A stretch of DNA of 64,000 bases, taken from contig NZ_LQBO01000002.1 of assembly GCF_001507555.1 (NCBI RefSeq), positions 39,629-103,628 of the forward strand. The letters are read 5' to 3'. Shown piece by piece: positions 44,710 through 52,808 of the stretch; position 1 is the stretch's first letter, and the number at the start of each line of letters is the position of its first letter. Origin of the DNA: Thiomicrospira sp. XS5. GTDB taxonomy: Bacteria; Pseudomonadota; Gammaproteobacteria; Thiomicrospirales; Thiomicrospiraceae. Both the position numbers and the translations under genes were made by a program. The notes below the pieces were generated by a model. It ran no database searches and had not been told where the DNA came from. It worked only from the letters and a program-made list of their open reading frames with translations.

Positions 44710-45837
44710 TTGCCCCTCAATCTCGTTCAACAGATTCGCCAATTTCAAGAAAGCACGCCGTTGCAACCGCAACGGCTCTCCCTGAGTTTACCCGGCTGGA
44801 CGCTGGCCATCGAATCCAATTCCAAAACCCTGCTGACCACCCTGCAGCACTATTTCGGCGATCTTCTGAGTGAAAGTTCCGCTCAAGCAGACCAAACCAT
44901 CACCGCTTACGAAACCGATCAATTTTTGAATCAGGGGCTCCATTGGGAGGACTGGAAGCGGGAAACCGGCAAAACCGGGCGTAAAGATGCATTCTTGGAT
45001 TTCGACAATGGCCTGGAAGCGCAGCGTTTCATCTATAAAGTCAAAACCGGGATGCTGTTCTGGCAACGCCATGACCAACCGATGGCATTCGGCCCCACCG
45101 AAAGCCACCCGAACCAAATCATCAACTTCATCCTCACCCAATACCTGAACGAACACCTGCGCCGAGGTTGGTTGTTGGGCCACGCCGCTGGCTTGCAACT
45201 GAACGGCCACGGCCTCGCGATTGCCGGCCTGTCCGGCGGTGGGAAATCAACTTTGATGCTGCATTTATTGGAAAACGGCAAACACTTCATCAGCAATGAC
45301 CGTTTGTTGTTCGCCGACTCGACAATCACCGAATCGGCCAGGCCTGGTGAATTATGGATGCGCGGCATTCCAAAACAACCGCGCATCAACCCCGGCACCA
45401 TCGTTCACAATCCGCGGCTGCACGCTTTGATTCCGGCCGAACGACGCACCGAATTACTGCAACTACCCCGCGAAGAACTGCGCCAACTGGAAGAAAAATA
45501 CGATGCCGACGTCAACCGGCTCTACCACCCGAACTGCTTCAAAGCCGAAAGCCCTTTGAGTGCGTTGGTCATTCTCAACTGGCAGCCCGGCTCCGCCGAG
45601 GCCACGCGCCTGACCGAAACCACCCTGAACGACAGCCCGCATCTGTTGCCGGCCATTATCAAAAGCCCCGGTCCTTTCTATGCCGACCGCCAAAATGTGT
45701 TCCTGCCGAATCAAATCGAACCGGACACCGCGCCTTACCTGGCCATGTTAGGCGATTTGCCGTGCTGGGAATTGAATGGCAACGTCGATTTTGCCGCCGC
45801 CGTCCGTTTGGTCGAAGACGCCGCCCGCCGTCAATAA
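44710..45837 (+). CDS. HprK-related kinase (GAK-system kinase B)
   Basis: A 375-residue protein whose C-terminal half resembles the P-loop domain of HPr kinase: AIAGLSGGGKSTLMLHLL is the Walker A region and HFISNDRLLF the following acidic strand. The N-terminal half has no HprK-like DRTGG domain that I can see. It starts with TTG at 44710 after AAGGAAA, with no competing ATG. It is the last gene of the operon, ending 6 bp from the convergent anti-sigma gene. CCAGGCCTGG at 45338 encodes ARPG in a loop. Confidence 0.75.
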   Translation: MPLNLVQQIRQFQESTPLQPQRLSLSLPGWTLAIESNSKTLLTTLQHYFGDLLSESSAQADQTITAYETDQFLNQGLHWEDWKRETGKTGRKDAFLDFDNGLEAQRFIYKVKTGMLFWQRHDQPMAFGPTESHPNQIINFILTQYLNEHLRRGWLLGHAAGLQLNGHGLAIAGLSGGGKSTLMLHLLENGKHFISNDRLLFADSTITESARPGELWMRGIPKQPRINPGTIVHNPRLHALIPAERRTELLQLPREELRQLEEKYDADVNRLYHPNCFKAESPLSALVILNWQPGSAEATRLTETTLNDSPHLLPAIIKSPGPFYADRQNVFLPNQIEPDTAPYLAMLGDLPCWELNGNVDFAAAVRLVEDAARRQ

Positions 45838-45843
45838 CGGCGC

Positions 45844-46599
45844 TTAACCGAAGCGAACCGCCTTGAAGAAGTGCATTTGCGCCATCGCCAGTTCCTGATA
45901 AGAATCGCCGACAATCGCCACCATCGCCCCTTTGACCGGAATCATCTGCCCCTGGAAACCGGAGCGATTAAACGCCTGCATGGTGGTGAGCTGTTTGCCC
46001 GGCAGCACAATAATGGTCACCGGCCCGGCTTCTTCCTGCAACACCAGGTGCAATCCTTTCTGACCGTTCACCTCGCACTCTCCGGCATAACTCATGAAGT
46101 CCACCGGCTTGTCCAACACCGCCCCCACCTTGGCAAACAATTTCTGCAAAGAAGCTTCATCTTGATCCAACGGTTGCGCTTTCATCAAGTCCGGCGCTTC
46201 CCGAGCGTGGTCAATAATGTGATCCACCACGGCCTGTTCCAGCAAGCCTTCCTGTGCACTCGCCACGGAATGTTCGGCTGAACCGGTTCCCGGCTGTAAC
46301 GGCCACTGCCAAATCGCAAAAACCGCTACCAAGGCAAACGACGCCGCAAATGCCGTCAAGTTCCCGAACCAGCCACCATCGTTTTGTGGTGGCTCTTCGA
46401 AACGGTTTTTTAAGAGAATACGCTCTTCCAGCCCTTCCGGCGGCGTCACCCGCATTGCCTGCTTCAATTCCCCTTCAAAGGCTTTTTGTGCCTTAACGTC
46501 GGCCGCTTTGTCGGGATGTTCGGCCAAATAAGCTTGCATCGCCTCGTCCAATTGGTTCGGCGACTCCAACAGTCTGCGTCGAAATTCCAGTTCGGTCAT
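45844..46599 (-). CDS. DUF3379-type membrane anti-sigma-like protein
   Basis: A 251-residue single-pass protein. The N-terminal cytoplasmic region of about 80 residues (MTELEFRRRLLESP, AYLAEHPDKAADV) resembles a sigma-binding domain, then one membrane helix (LTAFAASFALVAVFAIW) and a periplasmic domain of about 140 residues. Its start overlaps the stop of the sigma-factor gene (ATGA), the standard sigma/anti-sigma arrangement. The signal sensed is unknown. Confidence 0.75.
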   Translation of the reverse strand: MTELEFRRRLLESPNQLDEAMQAYLAEHPDKAADVKAQKAFEGELKQAMRVTPPEGLEERILLKNRFEEPPQNDGGWFGNLTAFAASFALVAVFAIWQWPLQPGTGSAEHSVASAQEGLLEQAVVDHIIDHAREAPDLMKAQPLDQDEASLQKLFAKVGAVLDKPVDFMSYAGECEVNGQKGLHLVLQEEAGPVTIIVLPGKQLTTMQAFNRSGFQGQMIPVKGAMVAIVGDSYQELAMAQMHFFKAVRFG

Positions 46600-47117
46600 G
46601 TGCGATTTCCTTTCAAACCGACCGTCGCAGACGGCCGTTCCAATTGTTGTTTGAGTTGCTGCCGGGCCCGGAACAAGCGGGTGTTGACCGTCGCCAGTTT
46701 CAGTCCGAGTTGGTCGGCGATTTCATCGCCGCTGAACCCCCACAATACCTGTAACAACAAAGGTTCCTTAAATTGTGCATCCAGCGACAGTATGGCCTGG
46801 TACAGCGCCTGTCGTTCCATTTGCCGTTCCGGCTCCCGATCGGTGCTGTCGGCGATCATCGCCTCTTCCATCGCCACCCACTCCGGCGATTGCTTTTCAA
46901 AACGACGGGCATTTTCACGGCGCAGAATCGTCATCAGCCAGGCCTTGGCAGCTTGCTCGTCCTGCAACTTGTCCAAGGCTTTCCAGGCACGGGAAAAGGT
47001 TTCCTGCACCAAATCCTCGGCCACATTCGCGTCCTTACTCATCCAAAACGCATAGCGGTACAAGTCTTTGGCGTAAGCGCGGACCAATTGATCAAAAAAC
47101 AGCGTTTTATTTGACAT
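46596..47117 (-). CDS. ECF sigma-70 family sigma factor
   Basis: A 173-residue ECF sigma factor: region 2 has DLYRYAFWMSKDANVAEDLVQETFSRAWK, region 4 has DAQFKEPLLLQVLWGFSGDEIADQLGLKLATVNTRLFRARQQL. Coupled to the DUF3379 protein that should hold it at the membrane. No target promoter motif could be singled out upstream. It may autoregulate. Confidence 0.88.
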   Translation of the reverse strand: MSNKTLFFDQLVRAYAKDLYRYAFWMSKDANVAEDLVQETFSRAWKALDKLQDEQAAKAWLMTILRRENARRFEKQSPEWVAMEEAMIADSTDREPERQMERQALYQAILSLDAQFKEPLLLQVLWGFSGDEIADQLGLKLATVNTRLFRARQQLKQQLERPSATVGLKGNRT

Positions 47118-47227
47118 TCGATTCCATTCCGTTGGATTCCCTTTTCTCCCCCTGTTTAAACCAGAGGTTCCTTAATAAGACCGCCCTTTCCTCGATTTGT
47201 TTCAAACCCGTTTGAAATAATCGCGCC

Positions 47228-48046
47228 TCAAGCCGCTTTCGGCTTCACCATCATCTGGTGCACCACCGAGGCATTGAAAATCAGAATGAACCAGAGCAGA
47301 TATAGCCACAGCAAAAACAACGGAATCACCGCGAACGCGCCGTAAATCAGGTTATAGGTCGGAAACCATTTCACATACAGCCCAAAGCCGTATTTCAGCA
47401 ATTCCAATTCAAAGGTGGCTAAAATCGCCCCAACCAGCGCATAACGCCAAGGCACGCGATGCAGTGGCACGAAACGATATAAGAACCAGAAACCGATCAC
47501 ATTGATTAGAATCGGCAATTGATTCAAAAGCACAGCTTCCAGCGGCACGCCCGACAAGACGGGCGCCGCCAGTAACACCGAACTCAACACCAGGCTGCCG
47601 CCAAGCAACACCGGCCCTACCACACTGATGCCGATGTAATGCAATAAACTCACCCACCAACTGCGTTGCAAGTGCTTGTCCCACATGGCATTAATTTTTT
47701 GGTCGATGGTCCACAACAGCAACAAAGCAATCACCAGCATGCTGAAGATGCCGATGCCGTGCAACTTACTCGCCTGCTGCGAAAACTGGAGCAGGTAGGA
47801 TTCCACCATCGGCGTCGAGGCCGGTAACAGATAATGGAACACCTTGTCCATCACCGCCTCTTCGAAAGCTTGAAAACTGTCCGACATCGAAAACACGCTG
47901 AGCATGATGGTCAGGAATGGCACCAACCCGACCAAGGAGGCATAGGCCAAAACCGTCACCGCATCCAAACCGTCCTTGCGGATGAAATTCTGAACCGCCT
48001 GAATCCAAAAGGCGATTTTATACAAACGGTTTTCCGTTTCGGCCAT
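47228..48046 (-). CDS. YihY/BrkB-family inner-membrane protein
   Basis: A 272-residue polytopic membrane protein of the YihY (formerly RNase BN) family with about six helices. Conserved points are LAYASLVGLVPFLTIMLSVF near the start, LLLLWTIDQKINAMWD, and PWRYALVGAILATFELELLKYGFGLYV. Function in other bacteria is unsettled. Monocistronic, divergent from the c-di-GMP gene. Confidence 0.85.
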   Translation of the reverse strand: MAETENRLYKIAFWIQAVQNFIRKDGLDAVTVLAYASLVGLVPFLTIMLSVFSMSDSFQAFEEAVMDKVFHYLLPASTPMVESYLLQFSQQASKLHGIGIFSMLVIALLLLWTIDQKINAMWDKHLQRSWWVSLLHYIGISVVGPVLLGGSLVLSSVLLAAPVLSGVPLEAVLLNQLPILINVIGFWFLYRFVPLHRVPWRYALVGAILATFELELLKYGFGLYVKWFPTYNLIYGAFAVIPLFLLWLYLLWFILIFNASVVHQMMVKPKAA

Positions 48047-48163
48047 GTGTTAATTCCTTAAAAAACGTCGTGAAATCAGGCTTTTGACGCACCAACAATT
48101 TCACATATCATCATTAATTTTTTTAAATTGCTTCTGAAAATTCATTCTATCAAAATACCCGCT

Positions 48164-50530
48164 ATGTATAAGAATTCTAGCAATTTCATTCACTTTCTGG
48201 TCATCGGCTACAGCCTGGTCATTATTTTGGTGGCGATCTCTTCCGGCATTTTTTTCAACTACGAAAATAAAATCGCCCAAGCCTTTGAAACCCATCAAGA
48301 AAACACCGCTTACCAGAGCAACTTGGATGCTCTGTTCAATGCCGCCACTCAACGCAGTATCCTGATGGTTCGCATGATCAATGCCGAAGACCCGTTTGAA
48401 ATTGATGCGCTTCACATGGACATGTTCCGCTACGAGCAAATTGTCATCCAGAACCTGAGCACGTTGCGTGAGAATGCGTTCGCCCCCTCGCAGATTGATA
48501 TCATCGAAGATGCCGGCCAGATCATGACCCGAAATCGTCGGTTTCAGGAAACCGTTTACAGCCTGTTGATGGACGACCAAAAAGACGCCGCACTCAAACA
48601 ACTGGTGGATGTCACTCTGCCGCTTCAAAAGCAAGTCATCAGCACCTTGAACCGCTTGGAAGCGGATTACCAAGCCGCTTCACAGCGTTCCGAAGCCAAT
48701 TTTGCCACCATCTTGGCGGATATGCGTAGCATGATTTTGTGGGTCGCAGTCCCCATTATCATCAGTTTGTTGATCATCGCGCTGTTGACCATTGACCAAC
48801 TCAAACGCTACGCGCGGAATCAAGACGCCCTACGCGACCACCTGGAAGAACGCGTGCACCAGCGCACCCATGAGCTGTTGCTGGACCGCAACCTCATGCA
48901 AAACCTGAACGAAGCCATCGGCATCTTCAACGAAGAAGGGCAATTGCAGATCAGCAACAAAAAGCTCACCGAAATCCGATTGGCGAGTGACCTGGCCGAG
49001 ACCCTACTGGTTTGGGATATGCTGGAAAAGGCCTTTCACGAACTTAACCTCCCCGCCATCCAAGAACATCTTGCCGTTCATAAATCTTGGCGCGGAGAAG
49101 CCGCTGTCCACCACTATCGTGATCAATACATGATGATTGACATTAACAAGCTGCAAGACAAAAGCTTACCGGACAGTTATTACTCCATCATCCTGACCGA
49201 CATTACCGAGCTGAAAAACATTCAAAACCAATTGTCCTATACCGCCAACTACGATGTGGTGACCCACCTGCCAAACCGTTACTCCTTCAATCATCAAATC
49301 CAGGACATGATTGAAAACCGTGGTGACGCAGCCTTCCACCTTTACTACATCGATCTCAACGACTTCAAATGGGTCAACGACCATTTAGGACACACCATCG
49401 GCGACGAATTCCTCTGGCACGTTGGCCAGGGGTTCAAAGAGGCGGTTCCGGAAGGTGAGTTTCTGGCGCGCCTCGGCGGCGACGAGTTCGCGGTATTGGT
49501 CACTTCGCTCCACAGCCCGACCGAATTGGCGGAATTAGCCAACCAACTGTTCTTGAAAGTGAAGAAAATCAACCACATTCACCACTCCAACCACGAAGTC
49601 AGTTGCAGCATCGGCATCGCCTCTTATCCACAGCACGGTGACACGCCGGAAGCCCTGATCAGACATGCCGACTACGCCATGTACACCGCCAAAAAAGTGC
49701 AGCACACTCCTTACTGCCTATTCTCGAAAGACATGCGCCAGCAACTCAGCTATCTGCACGAAATCGAAGAAAGCTTGCACCGAGCGGTGCGAGAAAAAGA
49801 ATTCCAAGTGCATTACCAGCCGCAATACAGTCTGCACTCCCTGAAGTTGGTCGGTGCCGAAGCCTTGGTACGCTGGCCAAGAAGCGACCGCATGGTTTCG
49901 CCGGGCGAATTCATCCCGCTCGCGGAAAAATTCGGCCTCATCAGCGCCATCGGCGAATTCGTGTTCGAGACCGCCGCGCGCCAGCTCCAGGCCTGGGCAC
50001 ATTGCAAAATCGAATTGCCTCGGGTTGCGGTTAACACCTCCTCCACCCAACTGCTGGCCGGTAATTTTGGCGACATAGTGGAGCGCATTTTGCAAGAACA
50101 CCAGCTCACCGCCAGCCGCATCGATATAGAGGTCACCGAATCGGTGATGATGAAGAACATAGAGCGCAACGGCAACAACGAAAACGCCAACTGCCTGAGC
50201 ACTCTTCAGGAAAAAGGGCTGGAAATTTCCATCGACGATTTCGGCACCGGCTATTCGTCCCTGTCGTACATCAAGCACTTGAATGTGGACCGCATCAAAA
50301 TCGACAAAAGCTTTATCGACGACATCGAATTCAATAAAGAAGCGCGCTCCATCGTCCGCGCCATTATCAAGATGGGCCACAGCCTGGGCATGAAAGTGCT
50401 GGCCGAGGGCATTGAAACCCCCAACCAATTGGATATTCTCAAGGCGCTGGAATGCGACGAAGGCCAGGGGTACTTATTCAGTAAACCGCTGGATGCCGCC
50501 AAATTCGAAATGAAGTGTCTATCGGCCTAA
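48164..50530 (+). CDS. Membrane GGDEF-EAL cyclic-di-GMP protein
   Basis: A 788-residue sensor. It has a membrane helix near residues 8-29, a periplasmic helical domain of about 165 residues, a second helix near 195-217, a coiled linker, a PAS-like domain (about 250-355), a GGDEF domain with intact LARLGGDEFAVL, and an EAL domain with GAEALVRW and the DDFGTGYSSLSYIK loop. Both active-site sets look complete, so it may make and degrade c-di-GMP. ATG 48164 is preferred over TTG 48128. CCAGGCCTGG at 49987 encodes QAW. Confidence 0.9.
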   Translation: MYKNSSNFIHFLVIGYSLVIILVAISSGIFFNYENKIAQAFETHQENTAYQSNLDALFNAATQRSILMVRMINAEDPFEIDALHMDMFRYEQIVIQNLSTLRENAFAPSQIDIIEDAGQIMTRNRRFQETVYSLLMDDQKDAALKQLVDVTLPLQKQVISTLNRLEADYQAASQRSEANFATILADMRSMILWVAVPIIISLLIIALLTIDQLKRYARNQDALRDHLEERVHQRTHELLLDRNLMQNLNEAIGIFNEEGQLQISNKKLTEIRLASDLAETLLVWDMLEKAFHELNLPAIQEHLAVHKSWRGEAAVHHYRDQYMMIDINKLQDKSLPDSYYSIILTDITELKNIQNQLSYTANYDVVTHLPNRYSFNHQIQDMIENRGDAAFHLYYIDLNDFKWVNDHLGHTIGDEFLWHVGQGFKEAVPEGEFLARLGGDEFAVLVTSLHSPTELAELANQLFLKVKKINHIHHSNHEVSCSIGIASYPQHGDTPEALIRHADYAMYTAKKVQHTPYCLFSKDMRQQLSYLHEIEESLHRAVREKEFQVHYQPQYSLHSLKLVGAEALVRWPRSDRMVSPGEFIPLAEKFGLISAIGEFVFETAARQLQAWAHCKIELPRVAVNTSSTQLLAGNFGDIVERILQEHQLTASRIDIEVTESVMMKNIERNGNNENANCLSTLQEKGLEISIDDFGTGYSSLSYIKHLNVDRIKIDKSFIDDIEFNKEARSIVRAIIKMGHSLGMKVLAEGIETPNQLDILKALECDEGQGYLFSKPLDAAKFEMKCLSA

Positions 50531-50554
50531 ACCAAAGCTTTACTCGAATCGTAA

Positions 50555-51400
50555 TCACACGACCGGGCGCAACACTTGGCGATCAATCAAGTCCTGCAAT
50601 ACCGAGTGGGCAAAACCTTCCAGGTCAGACACCGGAACCTGCAACGCCTCGGCCAAACTCTGCAATACGGTTCGGGCCGTCGACCTCTCGGCGATTTCAA
50701 CGTCGTCCGGATTCGCCAAACGTTGGATGAACTCGTATAACACCGGCGATAACACCATAAACTGAATAGCATCGTCTGCATCCCGGTACACCAACAGCGT
50801 GGTGACCATTTCCGGTGGCACCTCAGGCATGACCTCCGGTCCCAGTTCATGCACCGGCCAATCATAGGCCAAAGGCCACGCCACCGGTGACAACTCGTAC
50901 ACTGCGTCTAAATCGGCCGTCAGGCCTGGCGGATTGTTAAAACCGTCGGCTTCATCCACCGATAAGGCCAGTTCCACCCACTCGTAATGCGCCAACGGCA
51001 ACATAAACGCCGGGTCCTGCGGCTGAGGCTCATACCCTTGTTGCAGGAACACTAAAAACTCTTCGCCCAGCTCGTGAAACAACGGTGTTCGGGCCCGGTG
51101 TTTTTGCATATACTCGCGCACCAGCTCGGCCCACCGCGTTTCACCGACCACCGACTTCAACACCGGAAACAATTTGGAAAAGAAATCCTGCACATTATTG
51201 AAAAACAAATCCTCGTAAGCTTTCCAGCGCCGTTCTTCAATCGGCAAGGTCGGATCCACCTCGGTTTCCGCCAGGCCTGGTGACTTCTCGGCCAAATCAC
51301 CAGTAGCATCCGCCGTTCCTTGCGGGTCACGTATACGTGCCGCGAAACGATATTGCATTTTCTGAAAGTCCGGCAATGCCTGCCAATCCTGTTCGTCCAT
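50555..51400 (-). CDS. DUF2063 (HvfC/BufC-like) RiPP-maturation partner
   Basis: A 281-residue protein whose N-terminal DUF2063-like region (EERRWKAYEDLFFNNVQDFFSKLFPVLKSVVGE) is the usual partner of DUF692 iron oxidases. The C-terminal part resembles a recognition-domain fold that handles the precursor. Its start overlaps the stop of the DUF692 gene by one base, so they are coupled. An exact CCAGGCCTGG at 51271 encodes PGL in an insert near the N-terminus and a near-copy lies at 50920. Confidence 0.8.
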   Translation of the reverse strand: MDEQDWQALPDFQKMQYRFAARIRDPQGTADATGDLAEKSPGLAETEVDPTLPIEERRWKAYEDLFFNNVQDFFSKLFPVLKSVVGETRWAELVREYMQKHRARTPLFHELGEEFLVFLQQGYEPQPQDPAFMLPLAHYEWVELALSVDEADGFNNPPGLTADLDAVYELSPVAWPLAYDWPVHELGPEVMPEVPPEMVTTLLVYRDADDAIQFMVLSPVLYEFIQRLANPDDVEIAERSTARTVLQSLAEALQVPVSDLEGFAHSVLQDLIDRQVLRPVV

Positions 51401-52278
51401 CAGCCTTCCTTCCTAACGTGTTCCGCCGGGCCATTGGCAGCGGATTTTGTGACCGCTTTTGCCTGTGCGGTTCGAATCTGTGCCACTTCCTGCATCAGTT
51501 CCGCCAACGGCGGAATATTGAAATCCCGTTCCAACAAGGTGGGAAAAACACCCTGCTGAGCATAGGTTTCATCCAGCAAATCCCAGACCGCCTGCTTGAC
51601 GTCCTGACCGTGGGTATCGATTTTCAAATCCTCAGCTTCGTCGAAATGCCCGGCCATGTGGAAATACATCATCCGTTCGGTCGGCATTTGCCGCATGAAC
51701 TCTCGCGCATCGTAACGATGGTTGATGCTGTTGACGTAGGTGTTGTTAACGTCGAACAAGAGCCCACAATCGGCTTCCGACACCACCGCATTAATGAACT
51801 CGGCTTCGGTCAGCTCATTGCTCGGCATGGCGTAAAATGACACGTTTTCCACGCCGATGGGCCTTTCCAACAAATCCTGTACCCGTTTGATACGGTCGGC
51901 CACGTAATGCACCGCCTCTTCGGTAAACGGAATCGGCATCAGGTCATACATGTGGCCGGAATCGCCACAATAGCTTAAGTGCTCGGTGTACACGCGGACA
52001 TGATGTTGTTCGAAAAACGCTTTAAGTTCCAGCACATAAGCCTCGTCGAGCGGATGCGGGCCGCCCAAGTCGAGCGACAAACCGTGACAGGCAAACGGAT
52101 AACGCTCGGTCAATTGGCGCAATGCACGGCCTTGACGCCCACCGAATCGCAGCCAGTTTTCCGGTGCGATTTCGAGAAAATCGATGTCGAAATCCGGGTC
52201 GGCGAGAATTTCGTCGAAAAAGTCGCGACGCAACCCCAAGCCGACGCCCTGCAAAGCGGGTTCAAATCGTAAACTCAT
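51400..52278 (-). CDS. MNIO (DUF692) RiPP-modifying iron oxidase, HvfB/BufB-like
   Basis: A 292-residue TIM-barrel multinuclear non-haem iron oxidase. Ligand-bearing motifs occur in order: ACHGLSLDLGG, YTEHLSYCG, VENVSFY, LFDVNNTYVN, YFHMAGHFD and IDTHGQDV. Characterised relatives convert Cys of precursor peptides into copper-binding heterocycles. The precursor gene lies 95 bp upstream and the partner gene overlaps its end. ATG 52278 has AAGGAAG upstream; an in-frame ATG at 52296 has no site. Confidence 0.9.
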   Translation of the reverse strand: MSLRFEPALQGVGLGLRRDFFDEILADPDFDIDFLEIAPENWLRFGGRQGRALRQLTERYPFACHGLSLDLGGPHPLDEAYVLELKAFFEQHHVRVYTEHLSYCGDSGHMYDLMPIPFTEEAVHYVADRIKRVQDLLERPIGVENVSFYAMPSNELTEAEFINAVVSEADCGLLFDVNNTYVNSINHRYDAREFMRQMPTERMMYFHMAGHFDEAEDLKIDTHGQDVKQAVWDLLDETYAQQGVFPTLLERDFNIPPLAELMQEVAQIRTAQAKAVTKSAANGPAEHVRKEG

Positions 52279-52324
52279 CCACACTTCCTTACACAAATCA
52301 TTAAAGACTCATTCATCTTAAAAT

Positions 52325-52352
52325 AAAAAGCCGCTCAAATGGGCGGCTTTTT
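52325..52352. terminator. Hairpin terminator between RiPP precursor and MNIO gene
   Basis: AAAAAGCCGC and GCGGCTTTTT form a 10-bp stem with an 8-nt loop; the minus strand continues with TTTTTATTTTA. It lies between the precursor stop and the MNIO start, so it can attenuate read-through into the enzyme genes. Confidence 0.8.
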
Positions 52353-52373
52353 GGGTCAGGCGTTACGGGGCCA

Positions 52374-52721
52374 TCATTTCATGCCGCCGCACTTGCCTTC
52401 ACCGCATTTACCTTCCATGGCCGGTTTGGGTTGCTTGGGCTGACCACCACATTTACCTTCGCCGCATTTGCCCTCACCACATTTACCTTCCGGGTATTTT
52501 TGCGGTTGACCGCCGCACTTGCCTTCGCCACATTTGCCCTCGCCGCACTTACCTTCCGGCTCTTTACGGCCACCGCATTTACCTTCGGCGACCTGCTGAT
52601 AGCCCCCGGCCATTTCCTTGAAGCCGAACGGGTTGTCAGACGCCAGAACGTTACCGGTCAAGGTGGCCGCAGTGGCGGCACCCGCCATCTTCAAAAAGTC
52701 TCTTCGATTTTGCTTAGACAT
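52374..52721 (-). CDS. EGKCG-repeat RiPP precursor (HvfA/bufferin-like) with Tat signal
   Basis: A 115-residue precursor. The N-terminus has a twin-arginine signal (NRRDFLKMAG, hydrophobic stretch, cleavage near NVLAS). The mature part is nine EGKCG motifs in blocks separated by short Pro/Gln/Lys spacers, ending GGMK; all nine Cys lie in EGKCG. In studied relatives such Cys are oxidised by the MNIO enzyme to copper-binding groups, and the flanking Cus exporter fits a copper role. ATG 52721 follows GGAG. Confidence 0.88.
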   Translation of the reverse strand: MSKQNRRDFLKMAGAATAATLTGNVLASDNPFGFKEMAGGYQQVAEGKCGGRKEPEGKCGEGKCGEGKCGGQPQKYPEGKCGEGKCGEGKCGGQPKQPKPAMEGKCGEGKCGGMK

Positions 52722-52786
52722 ATGCTTTACTCCTGTTGTTTTCATAAAAAACATTGTTGGTTCAAACACTTAAAAAACATTCATTT

Positions 52787-52803
52787 AGTAGACCCAGTTT
52801 ACT
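52787..52803. promoter_or_regulatory. Imperfect palindrome upstream of the RiPP precursor
   Basis: AGTAGAC and GTTTACT around a 3-bp centre (6 of 7 pairs match) lie about 65 bp upstream of the precursor ATG, next to a TTGAGT on the minus strand. It could be an operator for copper control. Tentative. Confidence 0.35.
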
Positions 52804-52808
52804 CAACT

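Noticed and set aside
52374..52640. Possible CRISPR or tandem-repeat array
   Set aside because: The repeated DNA simply encodes the EGKCG units; there are no regular unique spacers and no cas genes.
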